Below, piece after piece: positions 62,500 through 64,000 of a stretch of DNA of 64,000 nt. How positions within the stretch are numbered: the first letter of the stretch is position 1; every line of letters starts with the position of its first letter. Source of the DNA: Streptomyces atroolivaceus (GTDB taxonomy: Bacteria; Actinomycetota; Actinomycetes; Streptomycetales; Streptomycetaceae); the NCBI RefSeq assembly GCF_000717025.1, contig NZ_JNXG01000009.1, forward strand, positions 268,140-332,139, in the 5' to 3' direction. A program made the translations under genes and the position numbers. The notes beneath the pieces were generated by a model, which searched no databases, was not told where the DNA came from, and saw only the letters and a list, made by a program, of their open reading frames with translations.

Positions 62500-63798
62500 T
62501 CAGTTCCCGCTCGTGACCTGTTGCTGGGCACGCTTCAGAGCGGCCTCGCTGGACTGGCCGGTGAGCGCGGACTGGAAGGCGCTCTGCAGGGCCAGCGACA
62601 CGGAGGACCACTGCGCGCCGACCTTGGCGGTACGCGAACGGGCCGTGGCGACCTGTCCGGCCAGGGCGGCCAGCTCAGGGGCCTTCGTACGCCACACGGC
62701 GGCGGCCTTGGTGTTCGCCGGGACCATCCAGCTGTTCAGAGCGTAGGTGATCTGCTCCTGCTCGCCCGCCATACATCCGATGATCTTCGCGGCCGTCCTC
62801 TCGCGCTCGGTGTCGCCGGTGTTGGGCACGGTGAGCACGCCGCCACCCAGCGGACCGACCGAGTCGTCACCCGCCTCGGGGACCGGGATCTCGGCGATGC
62901 CCCAGTTGAGCCCCTTCTTGGCGTTCAGGGTCTCGACCTGCCACGGGCCGTTGATCATCATGGCCGCGTTGCCGGCCATGAACTGGTCGTTCACGTCGGC
63001 CTGGGTCCAGTTGACCGTGGACTTGGAGAGCGAGCCGTCCTTCAGGAGCGCCTTCCAGTAGTCGAGGGCCTCGGCGACCTCGGGGGTGTCGAGCTTCGAC
63101 TCGTCACCGCCGTTGGACCACATGAACGGCGTGAACTGGAAGACACCGTCCTCCGCGCCGCCCGCGCTGAGGGCCAGACCGTACCGCTTGCCCTGGGTCA
63201 GCTGCTTGGCGGTCGACTGCATCTCGGCCCAGGTGGTGGGCACCTCCAGGCCGGCCTTGGCGAGGGTGTCCTTGTTGTAGAACAGCGCCAGGGTGTTCAC
63301 CGTGCGCGCGGCCCCGTAGTACTTCCCGTCGAACGAGCCGAAGTCGACGATCCCCTCGGGGATGTCCGTCGTGCTCAGCCCGAGATCCTTCAGGGGGATC
63401 AGTCCGCCGGCCTCGGCGAAGGTCGGCATCTCGGAGGCGTCCAGCTGGAGGACGTCCGGGAGGGACTTCGAGGACGCCATGCGCAGGGCCTTGGTCATCA
63501 GCTGCGCGGCGGGCACGCTCTGCTGCTCGATGGTGATCCCGAGCTGCTTGCTGCAGCGTTCGAGGGTGTCACCGTCCCAGCGGTGGTACGACTCGTCGGT
63601 CGAGGAGTTCATGACGGTGTAGACGTCCTCGTCCCGCTGCTGGGCGCACCCCGACAGAACGGTGCCGGCGACGATCGCGGAGACGACGGTGAGAGGGACG
63701 ACGATCCGGCTGGTGCGGCGGCTGCGGCGTCGGATCCGCCCGTCCGGGGAAGGTTCTGTCACGGTGGTGCCCTTGCGGTAAGAGGTGGCCGGAGTCAT
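62500..63798 (-). CDS. sugar ABC transporter substrate-binding lipoprotein
   Basis: A 432-residue extracellular binding protein. The lipobox LSGC near residue 51 follows a basic RRRSRRTSR n-region and one hydrophobic stretch. The body has NTLALFYNKDTLAKAGLEVP and GNAAMMINGPWQVE, typical of MalE-like sugar binders. ATG 63798 directly abuts the operator; a GTG at 63762 is an alternative that would leave a normal leader. Ligand likely a beta-gluco- or xylo-oligosaccharide given the GH1 gene. Confidence 0.9.
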   Translation of the reverse strand: MTPATSYRKGTTVTEPSPDGRIRRRSRRTSRIVVPLTVVSAIVAGTVLSGCAQQRDEDVYTVMNSSTDESYHRWDGDTLERCSKQLGITIEQQSVPAAQLMTKALRMASSKSLPDVLQLDASEMPTFAEAGGLIPLKDLGLSTTDIPEGIVDFGSFDGKYYGAARTVNTLALFYNKDTLAKAGLEVPTTWAEMQSTAKQLTQGKRYGLALSAGGAEDGVFQFTPFMWSNGGDESKLDTPEVAEALDYWKALLKDGSLSKSTVNWTQADVNDQFMAGNAAMMINGPWQVETLNAKKGLNWGIAEIPVPEAGDDSVGPLGGGVLTVPNTGDTERERTAAKIIGCMAGEQEQITYALNSWMVPANTKAAAVWRTKAPELAALAGQVATARSRTAKVGAQWSSVSLALQSAFQSALTGQSSEAALKRAQQQVTSGN

Positions 63799-63811
63799 GG
63801 GAACGCTCCCA
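63798..63811. promoter_or_regulatory. CebR-box-like operator TGGGAACGCTCCCA
   Basis: One mismatch from the 14-nt CebR consensus TGGGAGCGCTCCCA, directly upstream of the binding-protein gene. CebR is the LacI-type cellobiose repressor in Streptomyces; no CebR gene is in the window. Confidence 0.65.
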
Positions 63812-63869
63812 CGGGGTGCTCGTCAAGCCCCTGCGCGGATCCGGCGGTGTCACGGCGGGGGAGCTGGGG

Positions 63870-63898
63870 GTGTCCGGCGACGCTGGGCCGCCGGACAC
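63870..63898 (-). terminator. xylose isomerase terminator
   Basis: GTGTCCGGCG and CGCCGGACAC form a perfect 10-bp stem with a 9-nt loop, just beyond the stop at 63906. Confidence 0.75.
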
Positions 63899-63905
63899 CG
63901 GGGTG

Positions 63906-64000
63906 TCAGCGGGCGCCGATGAGGTGTTCCATGGCGAGCTGGTCGAGGGCTTCGAAGGCCATGGAGCGTTCGGCTGCCGCGGTGGCGTCGAAGTCCTCGT
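63906..64000 (-). CDS. xylA: xylose isomerase, 3' end (partial)
   Basis: The last 30 codons, reading [20 protein letters not shown] and ending with [10 protein letters not shown], match the C-terminus of actinobacterial xylose isomerases (usual form ERLDQLAMDHLLGARG). The rest lies outside the window. It converts D-xylose to D-xylulose; its closeness to the importer and GH1 operon suggests plant-sugar use. Confidence 0.75.
   Translation of the reverse strand, partial: EDFDATAAAERSMAFEALDQLAMEHLIGAR

Overview
The window is high-GC actinobacterial chromosome and almost certainly Streptomyces. The grounds are the codon bias, the AfsR-type regulator, the whiJ-style XRE/DUF397/ATPase triad, the HTH-MurA next to an aconitase, and the decayed snapalysin gene. 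No rRNA, tRNA or CRISPR array is visible.

Layout. (1) 0.1-8.1 kb: an AfsR/SARP-type regulator, a small ORF, then a GH13 alpha-glucosidase, a luciferase-like (LLM) oxidoreductase and a trehalose-synthase-like GH13 enzyme. (2) 8.1-8.8 kb: a scar with a frameshifted snapalysin fragment, a 5' fragment of a gene whose full copy lies at 49.7-50.2 kb, and a second copy of the terminator and last bases of the murA-like gene whose full copy ends at 50.9 kb. (3) 8.8-50.9 kb: a roughly 42-kb island packed with defence-type genes. (4) 50.9-64 kb: housekeeping and sugar genes: HTH-MurA, a DUF4236 protein, a GNAT, aconitase, a ROK regulator, a YihY protein, a GH1 beta-glucosidase with a sugar ABC importer, and the 3' end of xylose isomerase.

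Island contents in order: a TIGR04141/DUF6119 protein divergent from an HTH-N6-adenine methyltransferase; an McrB-McrC-UvrD operon; an operon of a sigma-70-like protein lacking region 4, DrmA-like helicase, DrmB-like DUF1998 protein, compact SF1 helicase and a possible membrane protein; a reverse transcriptase fused to an ArdC/IrrE-like metalloprotease, preceded by a hairpin-rich leader that could be a retron-type RNA; an ATPase/XRE/DUF397 triad; a minus-strand operon of a Ser/Thr-kinase-helicase-DUF1998 giant, a DrmD-like SNF2 helicase, a DrmMI-like methyltransferase and two unknowns; and an unknown membrane/WXG100-like trio.

Taken together, DrmD, DrmMI, DrmA and DrmB look like a class 1 DISARM split into two opposed operons. 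No DrmC phospholipase-D protein is visible. A kinase-helicase giant, a sigma-like protein and a UvrD-like protein accompany it. Inverted repeats with TTGAC arms lie upstream of several island operons, which suggests shared control. No integrase was found. The near-duplicate murA 3' ends at both island edges are the best evidence for how the block arrived.
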